Assembly: GCA_934047225.1 (NCBI GenBank)
Contig: OW204012.1
Coordinates: forward strand, 992,001 to 1,056,000
Direction: 5' to 3'
Source of the DNA: Ypsolopha sequella
Taxonomy: Eukaryota > Arthropoda > Insecta > Lepidoptera > Ypsolophidae
Length of the DNA: 64,000 nucleotides
This document shows positions 32,075-42,775 of this stretch, in pieces. A model generated the notes under the pieces. That model was not told the origin of the DNA and made no database searches. It saw only the letters and a program-made list of their open reading frames with translations. A program made the position numbers and the translations under genes. Position 1 is the first letter of the stretch, and the number at the start of each line of letters is the position of its first letter.

Positions 32075-32799
32075 TATTAAATACTTATACATATGTATAA
32101 CATTAGTTTGGTTATGTTCGTAATATTAAGTATATAACGTGATCAACTGTCAACAGATATTTTTCCCGGTGTCCCCATCAAAGTTTGCTCCTGTCTCCTT
32201 TAAAATCTGAGTACCTAACCCTAAAAGATGAATAGACGAACATCATAATTATGATATTAAAATGTATTATATGTAAAACCTTCCTCCACACATATCCTCG
32301 GTAACAGAGAAAACTGCATCAAAAATTGTACAGTTGTATTCAAACTATATCCAAATACATTATTTGAACTAGAAGAAAGAAAAGGACCAACCAGAAACGT
32401 TTCAGAAGTAAAGAACATTTTTATAGTTTGGTTTAAATTTATTGAATGTTTTATTATTTAAAATATACAAAATAAATAAATGAACCTATAGATCCCTAGC
32501 TATCATAGACGGTTAGATAGACAGAAAGCGGAGGCTTGGTAATACGGTCCCGTTTGGCACACCTCGGGTACGGAACCCTAAAAAGTTTTTTTTTTAATTT
32601 ATTTATTCAACTTACATCTATCTTTACATGACTAACTTAAGACGATAGTGTAGCTACTAACTTAAACATTATACAATTAACAACAAAAACACAAAATAAA
32701 AAAAAATAAAAAATAAAAATACACAACAGAAAATAATAGAAATAACACAAAGATTTGGACTTAGTTTATGCATTTAACACAAAACACACAATGTAGCTT
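32075..32799. other. Intronic/intergenic AT-rich stretch
   Basis: No gene. A fragment of the GGGTACGGAACCCTAAAAAG repeat family ends near 32585, followed by A-rich low-complexity sequence. Confidence 0.5.
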
Positions 32800-33190
32800 T
32801 CAAAATTCAAAATTCAAATTCAAAAAGTTTATTTTGCAAAGTAGGTATATTATATATAATACACGTTTCACAAGTCAAATTTTAATCTTATAAAAATATA
32901 TGTAATAAAATAATAAATGTACATGAACTACTTAGATTAAATGTTTATTTAATTTATGTAGCAATATATATACGATTAAAATTATAGGTAAAATATTATT
33001 ATACAAGGTGAAATCCAATCAACCGCCCGAACCCATACCGAAGACCCGGCCAGGGACCAGGAACAAGGTTCAATGATCACCAACCGAGCCCCCAGCACGA
33101 ATCCAGGCGGCCGACCAAATCCCATCCTATATACTACATAGTAATAGGTTACATATATAAATACATGCCTACCTCCGTCCATTGTGAATT
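32800..33190 (-). mobile_element. LINE 3' end, second copy
   Basis: Same tail as 22285-22655 (GGTCGGCCGCCTGGATTCGT; TTTGCAAAATAAACT), with a GAATTT-like repeat at the 3' end (about 32805-32825). Confidence 0.7.
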
Positions 33191-33329
33191 CATTCAAAGA
33201 ATAATCTCCAATTAGGATCAATTATCCGGGAAAATTTCCCTTTTACACTTCAGATTTTATTTATGCTTGGCAAGCTGACGATACAATTAATTCTATAGAC
33301 CGACATAAATACGTATACTCACGCTTGTC

Positions 33330-33450
33330 TCCAAAAGGGGTAGGTAGAAACTGCAGAACTCCATCTGCTACGATCCTGACACACCTCTTTTGCTTCTTGC
33401 TTCGCCGTCTTCGTATCAGGCCCATTGACGTATCGGTTTTCCAATTCATA
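33330..33450 (-). pseudogene. LINE reverse-transcriptase C-terminal remnant
   Basis: The minus strand reads KEVCQDRSRW-type residues (GTGTCAGGATCGTAGCAGAT), matching 22860-22930 and 62440-62480. Decayed. Confidence 0.45.
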
Positions 33451-33496
33451 AAGAAAATGAGATAGATGATGTAATAGATAATAGATATAATAGATA

Positions 33497-33794
33497 AATT
33501 ATAACTCGATATATTTCGGCCCTCGGTATGGGGCCGTCATCAGTCGAATGTAAAAAAAATTTGTGACATATAATTTAGGTATCATAATAAAAAAATAAAA
33601 AGTAAAAGTGACACTTGTAAACAATTTTAGTTTTAAACTATTTTCTAAAAAATAATAAAGTAGGTTTCTCTAAAAATTATGTTGGTTATTTTTGATATTA
33701 TTTAATCACTGCTCTTCTTGGTGAATTAAATAATATCAAAAATAACCAACATCATTTTTACAGAAACCTACTTTAAATATATCGAGTTATAATT
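33497..33794. repeat. Nested inverted-repeat element
   Basis: Perfect 20-bp outer arms (33497-33516 and 33775-33794, AATTATAACTCGATATATTT) enclose a second hairpin at 33657-33774 with arms of about 50 bp. The core includes CGGCCCTCGGTATGGGGCCG. Confidence 0.85.
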
Positions 33795-34144
33795 TTTTTA
33801 ATTGTTTTAATAACACTACTAATCAAAAGCTTATAAAAGTTAAATATAATATATTTATAAACGATATAATAGATAGATATACAAAAGTTATTTTCAGAAG
33901 TAACAATACCACATATTCAGATGTCAAAAAATCAATAGCTACAAGCAAAGAGACATTATACAGGGTGTCCAAAAGTCAACGTTATCCCTTGGAGGGCTGA
34001 TAGACCAGCTCATGACTGTCCAGAATATCAAAATATGACCTCAGTAAAACGTGGATAGTTTTCGAGTTATCGATACTTTTATAAATTTCGTGAAATTCGA
34101 CACGTTAGATGAGTCTTTCCAGTGCCACAGTTATTGTTGTTTCG

Positions 34145-34399
34145 GAATCCTTACATACCCCAAATGAATCCTTACATACCCCAAATGAATCCTTACATAC
34201 CCCAAATGAATCCTTACATACCCCAAATGAATCCTTACATACCCCAATTGAATCCTTACATACCCCAAATGAATCCTTACATACCCCAAATGAATCCTTA
34301 CATACCCCAAATGAATCCTTACATACCCCAAATCAATCCTTACATACCCCAAATGAATCCTTACATACCCCAAATGAATCCTTACATACCCCAAATGAA
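34145..34399. repeat. Minisatellite, 12 x 21 bp
   Basis: GAATCCTTACATACCCCAAAT repeats 12 times with three single-base variants. Because 21 is divisible by 3, several frames stay open (SLHTPNE and NPYIPQM repeats, and one on the other strand); this is not evidence of coding. It follows a CAGGGTGTCCAAAAGTCAAC repeat edge at 33961. Confidence 0.95.
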
Positions 34400-34877
34400 A
34401 TTTGGACCTGGTTTTGAAAGCCAACTCCTCCCACACGTGTGGTCCAATAACTTCAAAAATAATATGAGGTCTTTACATATGAAATTGCTGTTTTCTATAG
34501 AAAACTTAAAGGAATCTCAATTTTCAGTACCTACTAACATTTTTGCATTTTTTTTAGGAATGACAAATCCAAACTTTTTAATTTCTTTTGTGTATGAATG
34601 AGACAACATTAAGCTAAAAGCAAAATTTATTTAATATTTGAAAAGTGTAAGCTGTAAAAAATTATTACGAATCTTATCATGGAAACTGATGGCAATTAAG
34701 GACGAATTGTTTTTCAACATTTCTTTTTTATAATCGAACTGAAAATAAAAACAAAATTTAATACGTAGATGTGAAACCTTGAAATCAACTTGCAAACAAA
34801 AAACAAATAAATTTGTATGAAAATTTCGGCAATGTCATAGGTAAAGACCTATTATATGATAGGCATGATGAAGTCAA
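34400..34877. other. AT-rich stretch, no gene seen
   Basis: No coding, RNA or repeat signal beyond A/T-rich composition. Confidence 0.5.
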
Positions 34878-35313
34878 AATAGTAGTTTATGCTACAAGGG
34901 CGAAAAGGAATAAATTACGAGAACGATTTAAAATACAAGCGTAGCGAGTGTTTTAAACATAACCGAGTAATTTATTGCTCTTACGCCCGTGTATCATACT
35001 ACGTTTTTCAATGCATAGTGTGAGGAAATAAAACAAATATAATCAAAGAAAACAATTTAATTATTAAAGTTGAAAGTTACATTGCTACAATTTTGAAACT
35101 TAATGATTTTCTCAAAATGACTGTATCCAGAGCCGTTAAACAGTAGAAAAAAAAGTATAACATTTATGGTACACAGGAAAGGTTGCTGGTTAGCCAAATT
35201 CTCGTAAATAAATTAAAAAATAATAATAATAAAGCCCTAGGGCAAAATAATCTACTTTCTATTCGGTTTTGATGCATAAAAAGTGGGCCTTTTGAGAATT
35301 TGCATTGAAAATA
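34878..35313. repeat. Dispersed repeat pair, copy 1
   Basis: AGTAGTTTATGCTAC through TAAAAAGTGGGCC is shared, with gaps, with 44704-45090 (for example CTCTTACGCCCGTGTATCAT and ACTGTATCCAGAGCCGT). The family is unknown. Confidence 0.75.
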
Positions 35314-35531
35314 ATTTTTAAATTTGACGTTTGATTTCCTGTTGATAATTTTGAGAAAAAATTATCGATGGTTATCGAAAGTGTCATATGATTTTCGCAT
35401 GAATTGAATTCCTGTCGAATGTCAGAAGCGATTGTAATGATTCTTTCACCAAATTATAGAAAATTTTTAGATCTACAAAATTATTGTTTAAAATTTGTAT
35501 CACTCAACTGTGGGTCTTAGGATCATAGTGT

Positions 35532-35927
35532 TTGCGCTGGGCCTGGTTTTACCTATCTCTTGCTGACTGTACTCGAACCGCAAGACCACAGAGACAAAAC
35601 GAAATATGTAAACGTTCAGAAGGGACCAGAAGTAGGTCTTGGACCTCAAGGTCTCGGGCCGCAGGTAGAACCACTGACCCACAAGCTCGTTCAGGAACTG
35701 AACCGGTTACCAGGCACGCGGCCGAGCCGGAGGGCGTTGGCGAGTTAAGTGGAAGTTACATCCATATATCGAGGGTATACTGTGTGAATCAACTAAGTGA
35801 CGAAATAGCCGAAATTGAGGAACTAAAACAGTTATACTCCGTTTTTTGTGCTCTCTGTCGTCTGTTAAACCAGTTAAATGTGATAATACTCTTGGATCCT
35901 GATATTTTACATTTTAAACCAACCTAA
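35532..35927 (+). other. GC-richer open region of unknown nature
   Basis: Two overlapping frames stay open over about 190-400 bp (one reads LEPQDHRDKTKYVNVQKGPE, the other VGELSGSYIHISRV later). Composition near 50% GC contrasts with the flanks. It could be an unrecognised exon, a processed gene fragment or transposon coding sequence. No clear acceptor/donor pair. Confidence 0.25.
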
Positions 35928-36120
35928 GTACCTAATTAATTAATCGATGTTATGGACAGACAGACGGACCCACAGATGGACAAGGAGTCTGGCGTAGACT
36001 AGCCTTCTTTTGACGAAAAGACAACAACGTATGACGGACACTGTCGGACGAATGACAAGAGAGAACAGACGTCATCGACATCTTTAATAGTGAATAAATA
36101 CCGATTTCTCGACTAGCCCC

Positions 36121-36343
36121 CCTATTCTGTATCTTTAGTTGCCAATTGGACTGTATGCCTATCATCAAAAAGATAGATAAAAACTGAATTTTAAAAATTG
36201 TCTTTAGTGGGTATTGAACTATTCACGAACTGTGTCGTCACTTCAAGTGCGAAAATATCTTTAGACAATCGGAATTCGATAGTATATCTATGTTTTTGAT
36301 GATAGGCACCCCGTACAGAAGGCAACTAGAGATACATAATAGG
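36121..36343. mobile_element. MITE-like inverted repeat
   Basis: Arms of about 55 bp share CCTATT(C/A)TGTATCT(T/C)TAGTTG and GCCTATCATCAAAAA with complements at 36121-36175 and 36285-36343. Confidence 0.75.
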
Positions 36344-38179
36344 CTAAGTGTCAACTTTGAAAAAGAGACAAACTAAGAAAAAGCCGAGTTAAAAATGAGA
36401 TCAGTTAGGAAAGTGTCAAAATTAAGAAAATGACCAAGTCATCCGGAGCGCCGCAGCGCAAGTCCTTTTATTTGCTACAATCGAAGTTATGAAACTGTCA
36501 AAATTAAAAACTGACATTCTCAAAACTATAAAACTTGTACTTAGCTGGTTCTCGCAGTATACCCTCGATATATAAAGTTTGTTTCTAGGGCAGCTCGAAA
36601 AACTGTACTCGTCAAAAGAATACTATACTTCAATCTCGCTATAGGTACAATCTTTATCATCATCATCATCATCATCACCATTTTTTTCATTTTAACTAGT
36701 TTGATATTTCTAAGATTGTTTTGTTCCAACTTCAAGTTTTTTTTTGTTTTTTACATATTATATATTTATTTATTTATTTATTCGTAAAACTTACAGCACA
36801 ATAAATAGCATATAAACTTAAATGTAATATTACAGAAGGCCAATTACAAGTTTTCACTTATAGTTATAGATTAAGTCTTTATACATAGTACGAGGTTTTC
36901 TGCCTTGTATTATTGATATTTTTAAAAAATCTAGTTATTACGTAGTTACTATATTACACTTTTAAATATTTTTGTATATTAAATTAACAAAATAAAATAA
37001 AAAAACCGGTATTCTGGACACAAACGTTATTATGACAGTAAAAGTAAAAGCTAGTATAAATAAAAAATAGACAAACATGAAAAAAAACCAATGTTAATTA
37101 AAGACTAATTTAATAATTAAACCAAACAAAATTTAATTTTTAAAGAAATTTACACTTATTTTTGATCTTATCCCTGCTACAGATAGATGGAACAAATCGA
37201 GATCAAGTTCCTGAGATTTTGCATTAAAATTGTTACACGCTCGCCACAAATACGCATTTTGCTTATACATACATAGTGAAATTTGTTTTTATTTAATTGA
37301 CATACATATTTTATAATTATAATTATTCTCAATTTGTTTCACTCTTCCACTTCCTGAGCGAGCATTCTTCATCCTGTCTCAACGACGAGAAGTTTTCAAT
37401 CAGCCGCTGCTGTAGCCAACAGTGAAAAAAAAAAGTTTGTTAGACTGACATCTTCCCCTTAAATGAAAGACGCATGGAGTGGGCTTGAATTATAAAAGTA
37501 ATCTCAATGATCACATGTACGCATGATGGTGCTACAAGCAGTTTTAAATGTTATTATGATGAAGGGAGATCTGTTTGTAGATAACGACAATAAAATTAGA
37601 CCACGCACCGGTCTGAGAAGGAACAGTGTCTAAAATAACATCGTTTCATTCATGGGGTTTACCGTTACCTTTATTTATTTTGGTCTTACTTTTTTAATAA
37701 CACGTTTCTTTTGGGTCAATTGCGTGGCGTACGCAAAGATTTCAAAAGTTTAGATGAGTCCTGGCACCTAGAATCTATTGCATTGTTTTTGAATGTGTGC
37801 GTTAACATAATGCCGACGCGCGCACACTTATGAGTGCGCAATCTGTCTACCTACGGTCAGCAAACTGATCAGACTACTAAAGTCGTAAAAATTCAAAACT
37901 TTAAGTGCACTTAAGGCGTCCAACTATCACTGTGTTCAGATGAGCACTGATTCCAAACGTGTGAGCGTCACCCATTTAAAGGTGGAAACATTTTGGTGCT
38001 GTCATACTACGGTAAGGGCTTATCTTTACTTTTGAAATCTTTGGTCGTACGTACTTATGTAGCAGTGGCAAAGGCTCTATAGAATCTGTTTCAGAAATAC
38101 CTCCAACTACAACCAACCAATTCACCGTTAATGTACAATTATTTTTGTGTGCTCCTAACTAAGAATTACAAAAAAAAAA
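36344..38179. other. AT-rich stretch with simple repeats
   Basis: No gene seen. Contains an (ATC)n tract (36656-36677) and a (TTTA)n tract (about 36763-36782). Confidence 0.5.
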
Positions 38180-38966
38180 AACGGTCAAATGCGACTCAGA
38201 CTCGCGTACGTAGGGTTCCGTAATTCGACAGTTTTGAGAAGAATCAGAAGAAAAGTAATTAAAACCTTGCCCATAACTGCTTGTATATTTTTCCTCTAAT
38301 CTTTACGTAAACACATATTACCATGATTTTTTTCATATTTTTTAGTTTACCAGTTTCAGTGTTAGTAAATATAGTAAAAGTATATATTTTTACTATCAAC
38401 TTTTTAATATCTACAATTTGATACCCATATTGAGATTTTATAAAATATTTTTTTTATTCATTATACTTCTTTTTTTAAATTTCTAATTTTTGCTCAACTT
38501 TTTTTTGATCGCTATAGTTTTCCTGTAATTGGCCAGTTACTATCTATCATTGTATTTTTTTTCATATTTTTTTGTCTACCAGTTTCGGAGATAAGGGAGG
38601 GGGGACATACATATTTTTGAGGTTTTTTAAAGATTTCTCGAAATCAGTGTTAGTAAACATAGTAAAAGTTTATATTTTTACAATAAGCTTTTTAATATTT
38701 ACAATTTGATACCCATATTGTGTTTTTAGGATAATATTTTTTATTTTTCTCACTTTTGTTTTGAAAAATACTTTAAAGAATTTAAAATTTTTCATATTTT
38801 TTTTACACCGTGATATGTGGGCAAATTAATGCTATTTTTGTGTCAAATTTCATGTATGTACCTTTAACGGTGCTAAAGTTATGAGGCTGTGACATACGGA
38901 CGGACGGACAACGGAGTCTCACCATAAAGGTTCCTTTTACCTTTTAGGTACTACGGGACCCTAAAA
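38180..38966. repeat. Dispersed lepidopteran repeat family A, near full length
   Basis: It runs from CGGTCAAATGCGACTCAGAC through two internal homologous blocks (ATTTGATACCCATATTG twice) to ACGGACAACGGAGTCTCACC and TACGGGACCCTAAAAA. This defines the family ends for the other copies. Confidence 0.75.
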
Positions 38967-38967
38967 A

Positions 38968-39021
38968 CCGGCCAAATGTGAGTCAGACTCGGGTACCTAG
39001 GGTTCCGTATTGTGGATGATA
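38968..39021. repeat. Start of another family A copy, split by later insertions
   Basis: CCGGCCAAATGTGAGTCAGA ... TTGTGGATGATAAA continues after 39605 (AATTTTGTAA...) and again after 41316 (ACACATATTAACATG), as shown by the uninterrupted copies at about 13440-13560 and 20480-20575. Confidence 0.75.
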
Positions 39022-39605
39022 AAGGAGACTGGGCGAAAGTGGTCTATAGACCAACAGATATGGAGTAATTTTTTTTAGGAAGTACACATTAAGACGGTAT
39101 TTTTTTGTTATGACGTCATCAAAATCTGACCCGACAGTTTTGAGATATTCCAAGTCAAATATATTATTTTACTATAACTAAGTATTTTTATGACAATAAT
39201 GTTATAATAAAGTAAGGAACTTATACGAACTCCGATTTTGCAATGAGCTACATTTATTACATTTTTGACTGCAATGACGCCGAACTAAGAACTATAAATA
39301 AGTGGCCTGTTATACTAGCGTTGGTAAACTACACGCCGTGTCTTTGAAGACGCTGACGCCACCTCTTTCTGTCACACCTGACTATAAGTCAGGGTAATTG
39401 ACATGTGCCTCTCCCTCGCACATTTCCTTTGTTTACATCAGTCAAAGTCAAGTAATTCTAATATTTTCAGCTTGAAATATTTCAAAACTGTCGGGTCAGA
39501 TTTTGATGCCCTTTCGCACAGAGGTGTAGTTGGGGTTACTTAATGTAAAATCCACAATATTATATCTGTTGGTTCATAGACCACTTTCCATACAAAAAAG
39601 AACTA
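39022..39605. mobile_element. TIR element (~584 bp) inside family A
   Basis: The ends AAAGGAGA/TCTCCTTT lead arms of about 130 bp sharing AGTGGTCTAT, ACCAACAGATAT and ATCAAAATCTGACCCGACAG with complements. The uninterrupted site GATGATAAATTAAATTTTG at about 13461 confirms an insertion. Confidence 0.8.
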
Positions 39606-39677
39606 TCTCCTTTAATTTTGTAATTTTTTTTAGTGAATTTCTTAACCGCTTTAATTTTCCTGTAATCTTAAGTAAAC

Positions 39678-39978
39678 TTTTTTTTTATGCGTTTATTGAG
39701 TAAATACAAGAAAAATATACAATATTATAAAACTTATACAGCTAACAAGTCGCTGCAAGCGCTCACAACTAAAATTTTACATATTTAATTTTATCAATTT
39801 TTTTATCGAGATAGTGACACTTTAAAATAGTTTTTATTTTGTGAGGATTACGATTCAGTTGACTTATAATTTCACTTGGTAGTTCGTTTAATATCTTTGG
39901 GAGCATGTACTCCCAAGTGCGAGTACCATAGTTATTGTTGTATGAGGGTAGTTTGTATGTCGGTAAGTATGTCATAAT
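39678..39978 (-). mobile_element. LINE 3' end fragment, minus orientation
   Basis: The minus strand encodes TRTWEYMLPKILNELPSEI, resembling the end of Jockey/CR1-type reverse-transcriptase proteins, then a stop, AATAAA and an A-run abutting AGTAAAC at 39671-39677. AGTAAAC recurs at 39979-39985, which makes a 7-bp target duplication. Confidence 0.65.
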
Positions 39979-39985
39979 AGTAAAC

Positions 39986-41309
39986 CCAGTTTCGTCATGA
40001 CGAAACTGGGATGCACGGATAAGTTTGTGAGGTTGGTCCGGCTACTGCATGATGACATGCAGTGTTGTGTCGCGGTAAAGGGCGAAGATACAGAGTTCTT
40101 CAATGTCAGCTGTGGAGTCAAGCAAGGCTGCGTGCTGGCACCCACTCTCTTTGCCCTTTACTTTGCCGTGGTAGTTCGGGAAGCCTTGCAATCAGTGCCT
40201 GACGGTATCCGTATTCGTTTTCGCACCGACGGCGGTGTTTTCAACTTAGCCAGGCTGAAAGCATACACCAAAGTGTGTCTTACCACCATAACGGAGATAA
40301 TGTACGCAGATGACCTGTGTTTCGTGGCGGAATCCTCAGATGATCTACAGCGCTTAATGTCGAGCCTCGATGAGATATGTCGGCGTTTTGGCCTAAAAAT
40401 CAGTGTTAAGAAAACCGAAGTGATGGTTCAAAACACTCTCAGTGCGCCAGTCGATATAAAACTCGGTGAGGCATCGCTGAAGCAAGTAGATAAATTCAAA
40501 TATCTGGGGAGCACGATTACATCCAAGTGCCATCTTGACGATGAAGTCAACAGCAGAATAGGAGCAGCTGCTGCAGCCTACGGCAAACTTCGTCCCAAGG
40601 TGTTCCGGTCACATGACCTAAAGCTCCATACAAAGGTCTCTGTGTACATGGCGATAGTTTTGCCTAATCTTCTCTATGCCTCCGAATCGTGGTGTCCATA
40701 CCGGAAGCATATTCGCACATTGGATAGGTTCCACCTCAAATGCCTGCGTGACATCCAGAACATCCACTGGTCGGACCGTGTGAGAAACACGGAAGTTCTG
40801 CGACGTGCTGATGTCGGTGGGATTGAGGCCTATCTAATGAGGCGTCAGCTGCGATGGTGTGGCCATGTTTCCCGAATGTCTGATGCCAGGGTGGCTAAGC
40901 GCATCTTCTACTCCGAACTGCAGGAAGGGAAACGGAAACAGGGCGGCCAATTTCTGCGGTATAAAGATGTGCTTAACCGCCACATGAAGAAATGTGCAAT
41001 AGACCCAGTACAATGGGAAACACTGGCAGCAGACAGACCACATTGGAGGCAGGCTGTGAACACTAAGGTGTATGCTTTCGAGTCAATTAGACGCGCTGAG
41101 CTCGACACAAAACGAGACCAGCTTAAGGCCCGACCACCAGTGGCCATCAATTATAATATAGTTGGAGGGGTGCTGACGTGCAGTGAATGTGGCCGCACGT
41201 TCACTGCAAAAATCGGCTACGTCAGCCACGTGAGGGCTCACCAGCGCCGCTCTCAGCATTAACAGTCGCTGTGACCGAAAACGGCCTTGAATTGATTGAT
41301 TGATTGAAT
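39986..41309 (+). mobile_element. Non-LTR retrotransposon, 5'-truncated, with (ATTG)n tail
   Basis: Contains the ORF at 39997-41262 and ends in GATTGATTGATTGAAT. Flanked by AGTAAAC at 39979-39985 and 41310-41316. It starts with a palindrome CCAGTTTCGTCATGACGAAA. Confidence 0.85.
39997..41262 (+). CDS. LINE reverse transcriptase, C-terminal half with C2H2 finger
   Basis: 421 codons, intact. The visible reverse-transcriptase motifs are [19 protein letters not shown] (motif B region) and [12 protein letters not shown] (catalytic YADD), followed by [12 protein letters not shown] and KYLGSTI, the thumb/linker, and [10 protein letters not shown]. It ends in a zinc finger [21 protein letters not shown]. 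The endonuclease and the first reverse-transcriptase motifs are missing because of 5' truncation, so it is not autonomous despite the open frame. The ATG at 39997 is probably internal; the palindrome just upstream is the truncation junction. The higher GC content contrasts with neighbours. The clade is not assigned with confidence. Confidence 0.9.
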   Translation: MTKLGCTDKFVRLVRLLHDDMQCCVAVKGEDTEFFNVSCGVKQGCVLAPTLFALYFAVVVREALQSVPDGIRIRFRTDGGVFNLARLKAYTKVCLTTITEIMYADDLCFVAESSDDLQRLMSSLDEICRRFGLKISVKKTEVMVQNTLSAPVDIKLGEASLKQVDKFKYLGSTITSKCHLDDEVNSRIGAAAAAYGKLRPKVFRSHDLKLHTKVSVYMAIVLPNLLYASESWCPYRKHIRTLDRFHLKCLRDIQNIHWSDRVRNTEVLRRADVGGIEAYLMRRQLRWCGHVSRMSDARVAKRIFYSELQEGKRKQGGQFLRYKDVLNRHMKKCAIDPVQWETLAADRPHWRQAVNTKVYAFESIRRAELDTKRDQLKARPPVAINYNIVGGVLTCSECGRTFTAKIGYVSHVRAHQRRSQH

Positions 41310-41678
41310 AGTAAACACATATTAACATGATTTTTTTTTCATAATTTTTGGTCCTCCACTTTTGGAGATACATACATTTTTTATTGTTTTTCAAGGATTT
41401 CTCGAAATAGATGCAATTAAATATAACCGAACTATATACTATATGATTTATACTTGCGATTGTCGGCACTTGATGAAACATAGAAAGCATCTTGATTTTG
41501 AACATAAACACTTGTACAAGTTGTTTCATAACACAATTATATTTGTTGCACACTTCCCGTTGCACACTTCCCAACCGGTTTCGGACATTAATCCATCTTC
41601 AGGGGATACAGAATATTTATTATTTTAATATACGAGCCATAAAACGACAAACGTATGTCAACAATGATTGTGAGCTAT

Positions 41679-41770
41679 ATTACTAACATATATTAATAAC
41701 ATATATTACTAACATATATTAATAACATATATTACTAACATATATTAATAACTCATATTACTAACACTTA
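41679..41770. repeat. Tandem repeat, ~24-bp unit
   Basis: ATATTACTAACATATATTAA-type units repeat about 3.5 times. Confidence 0.85.
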
Positions 41771-41824
41771 GCATAGGACTAGACTAAGTTTACTAACAAA
41801 ATTTGTGATCCATAGTTGGTCTTT

Positions 41825-42280
41825 CAATAAATGATTTGATTTGATTTGATATATTTTTACAAAATTATAATCTTCTTGTCCACGTGCCATATCACCTTGT
41901 CGCACTGTATGAGATTTGATATATTATGTAAATACTTACATTGACTGCTATTGTTTTTTTTATGTTATCTTATCAGTATGTATTCCATCCATCCATCAGC
42001 CCGTATTCGTCCACTGCTGGACATAGGCCTCTCCAATATTACGCCACTCTTGGCGGTCCTCAGTCATCCTCATCCAGCCGCCACACGCAACGTCCTTCAG
42101 ATCGTCAGTCCAGCGGGCATGAGAGCGGCCTACGCTGCGCTTTGCTGTACGTGGTCTCCATTCCAATGCCTTACGGCCCCAACTGTATGCATTGCCGTGT
42201 GCGAAATATAGACGGAATAAACATGGCAACCGTTCTATCTACCTCTCACTTCCCCTCTTTCTCCACATGGATATAGATAG
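41825..42280 (-). mobile_element. LINE C-terminal fragments
   Basis: The minus strand at 41996-42229 reads WTDDLKDVACGGWMRMTEDR then EAYVQQWTNTG, the conserved C-terminus of an abundant lepidopteran LINE protein. A (TTTGA)n tract at about 41840 looks like the tail of a separate LINE. Confidence 0.7.
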
Positions 42281-42289
42281 CATAAAAAA

Positions 42290-42450
42290 CCGGCCAAGTG
42301 CGAGTCGGACTCGCGCAGGAAGGGTTCTTCCTATTACAAAATATGGGTACAGAACCCTAAAACAGTTGGTAAATAACATCAAGGTGACAAAAACAAGCTA
42401 AAATGGTAGCGCCTGATAAACAATTCGGCATCTTCTGGTATGTACGGAAC
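42290..42450. repeat. Dispersed lepidopteran repeat (GAGTCGGACTCGC family)
   Basis: CCGGCCAAGTGCGAGTCGGA ... GGTACAGAACCCTAAAACAG ... TGGTAGCGCCTGATAAACAA; an inverted relative ends the copy at 60838-61170. Confidence 0.7.
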
Positions 42451-42599
42451 CCAATTTTTTATTATTTGTAGTTTTATTTTAAGTATGTATAATAATCTGA
42501 CCAACTTGTAAGTATTTGTACCAACTTATAACAAACTTGTATGTATCTTTAAGTTCTGAAACAAATTAAGTTTCAAAAATGCTATGTTTTTGAAGTTTT

Positions 42600-42775
42600 T
42601 TAGGGTTGCGGGTCCACATGGTTTCCAATTTTTAGAGTAGTGGGTCCCCTATGGTTTCCAATTTTTAGGGTCGTGGGTTCCCCATGGTCTTCCATGGTTT
42701 CCAATTTTTAGGGTCGTAGGTCCCCTATGGTTTCCAATTTTTAGGGTCGTGGGTCTCCCATGGTTTCCAATTGTT
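42600..42775. repeat. Minisatellite, ~35-bp unit x 5
   Basis: ATGGTTTCCAATTTTTAGGG and GTGGGTCCCC alternate five times with imperfect spacing. Confidence 0.8.

Noticed and set aside
34122..34601. 159-codon repetitive protein gene
   Set aside because: The frame is produced by a 21-bp minisatellite; other frames and the opposite strand are open too, and there is no start context or splice signal.
36541..36735. Met-rich ORF
   Set aside because: Encoded by an (ATC)n microsatellite read on the minus strand.
41083..41574. 163-codon minus-strand ORF
   Set aside because: Antisense to the LINE zinc finger and then into family A repeat; no domain.
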